Positions 5,402 through 6,169 of a stretch of DNA of 6,169 nucleotides are shown in pieces. The first letter of the stretch is position 1, and the number at the start of each line of letters is the position of its first letter. Position numbers and translations under genes: made by a program. The stretch covers positions 1 to 6,169 of the forward strand of contig CANHCD010000136.1 in NCBI GenBank assembly GCA_947458795.1. The letters run 5' to 3'. The notes under the pieces were generated by a model. That model worked only from the letters and a program-made list of their open reading frames with translations. It was not told the DNA's origin and ran no database searches. This stretch comes from Cyclobacteriaceae bacterium (GTDB lineage Bacteria > Bacteroidota > Bacteroidia > Cytophagales > Cyclobacteriaceae).

Positions 5402-6169
5402 ATGGCATACTACGTTCGACTCGGACAAATTCCTCCAAAAAGACACACCCAGTTTCGCCAACCGGATGGCAGCCTATACAAAGAAGAGCTCGTAAGCTCG
5501 AAGGGCTTCTCAGGAATCTACTCCAACCTCTACCACATCTACAATCCCAATGAAGTAAAATCCATCGGAAAGCCCACCCCCTACAGTTGGACGGCAGCCG
5601 ATGCGCATGGGCTCAACCAAACGCACCTCAAAACTTCAGGTGTAGGCATCACCGGAGAGGATTACCTCAGCGCTCGCCGCATGCTCCTAATCAACAACGA
5701 CGTGATGATGGGCATCTGCACCCCGAAGCAACGGAAGATGGATTATTTTTTCAAAAATGCCGATGGAGACGAGTTGATCTACATCCACGACGGAGAAGGA
5801 GTGATGTATTCCCAATTTGGAAAGTTAGTAGTCAAAAAAGGCGATTACATCGTCATTCCAAGAACGACCATATACCGATTTGAATTCAATGAAGAAGGGC
5901 CTTTGCGTCTCTTGGTCATGGAGTCCCAGGGACCTATCGAAACGGTCAAGCGCTATCGAAATGAAGTGGGTCAACTGCTCGAGCATTCGCCCTACTGCGA
6001 GCGAGACATTCGCCCACCACACGAGATTCACCTGGAAGAGCAAAAGGGAGATTACCTGATTCAAATCAAAAAGCAAGGCATGCTTCACCCCTACCACTAT
6101 GCCCATAGTCCCTTGGACATCGTGGGTTGGGATGGCTACCTCTACCCCTATGCCCTGTCCATTCACGAC
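5402..6169 (+). CDS. hmgA: homogentisate 1,2-dioxygenase, N-terminal two thirds (3' truncated by window edge)
   Basis: The frame is open from the ATG at 5402 to the end of the window, giving 256 residues of an expected 380 or so. Family hallmarks are the N-terminal PPKRHTQFRQPDGSLYKEEL (11-30), DYFFKNADGDELIYIHDGEG (114-133), KGDYIVIPRTTIY (146-158), LLEHSPYCERDIRPP (192-206) and HPYHYAHSPLDIVGWDG (229-245). The enzyme opens the ring of homogentisate with O2 to give 4-maleylacetoacetate, the central step of tyrosine and phenylalanine breakdown in the cytoplasm. The Fe(II) ligands (two His and one Glu in the C-terminal domain) lie beyond the edge and cannot be checked. The short bacterial form is seen here, and the proximal lipid-free start MAYYVRLGQIPPKRHTQFR matches Bacteroidota versions. 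The gene is transcribed away from GH16; whether other tyrosine catabolic genes follow is not visible. There is no functional link to the genes on the left. Confidence 0.93.
   Translation, partial: MAYYVRLGQIPPKRHTQFRQPDGSLYKEELVSSKGFSGIYSNLYHIYNPNEVKSIGKPTPYSWTAADAHGLNQTHLKTSGVGITGEDYLSARRMLLINNDVMMGICTPKQRKMDYFFKNADGDELIYIHDGEGVMYSQFGKLVVKKGDYIVIPRTTIYRFEFNEEGPLRLLVMESQGPIETVKRYRNEVGQLLEHSPYCERDIRPPHEIHLEEQKGDYLIQIKKQGMLHPYHYAHSPLDIVGWDGYLYPYALSIHD

Noticed and set aside
5587..5883. A 98-codon + strand open frame rich in Arg, His and Pro
   Set aside because: It is an out-of-frame shadow of hmgA, whose real frame runs unbroken from 5402 to the window end with conserved motifs.

Overview
The window looks like chromosomal DNA of a Bacteroidota bacterium, most plausibly a Cytophagales/Cyclobacteriaceae-like environmental lineage. 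The grounds are the NupG-type MFS carrier next to a Tat-tagged TIM-barrel protein and a GMC/'subunit 3' oxidoreductase pair, the HmgA sequence type, moderate GC, and start codons without clear Shine-Dalgarno sites. The lineage is inferred from protein character only; no rRNA or other marker gene is present.

Left part (1-3749, + strand): a tight gene string with gaps of 12, 22 and 12 bases. In order it holds the C-terminal part of a NupG-like MFS carrier (cut by the left edge), a Tat-signal xylose-isomerase-like TIM-barrel protein of the hydroxypyruvate-isomerase-like group, a GMC-family FAD oxidoreductase with a three-cysteine motif suited to an Fe-S cluster, and a Tat/lipobox 'gluconate 2-dehydrogenase subunit 3' protein. 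A strong rho-independent terminator closes it at 3715-3749. Together these suggest a periplasmic or membrane-attached system that oxidises a sugar or glycoside hydroxyl (small subunit carrying the FAD subunit out through Tat), followed by TIM-barrel chemistry on the keto product and uptake by the MFS carrier. This resembles the 3-keto-glycoside pathways known from Bacteroidota, but the substrate cannot be read from the sequence.

Middle part (3755-5292, - strand, converging on the first operon): a stand-alone membrane four-helix-bundle sensor-type protein without an output domain, and upstream of it a secreted GH16 endo-beta-glucanase (laminarinase type) with intact catalytic residues. A 109-base divergent intergenic region (5293-5401) follows.

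Right part (5402-6169, + strand): the first 256 codons of homogentisate 1,2-dioxygenase (hmgA; tyrosine/phenylalanine catabolism), running off the right edge.

I saw no RNA genes, mobile elements, CRISPR arrays or long repeats. The most interesting signal is the oxidoreductase/TIM-barrel/transporter module; it probably belongs to a known class of pathway, with unknown substrate and electron acceptor. I do not see a clearly unprecedented system here.
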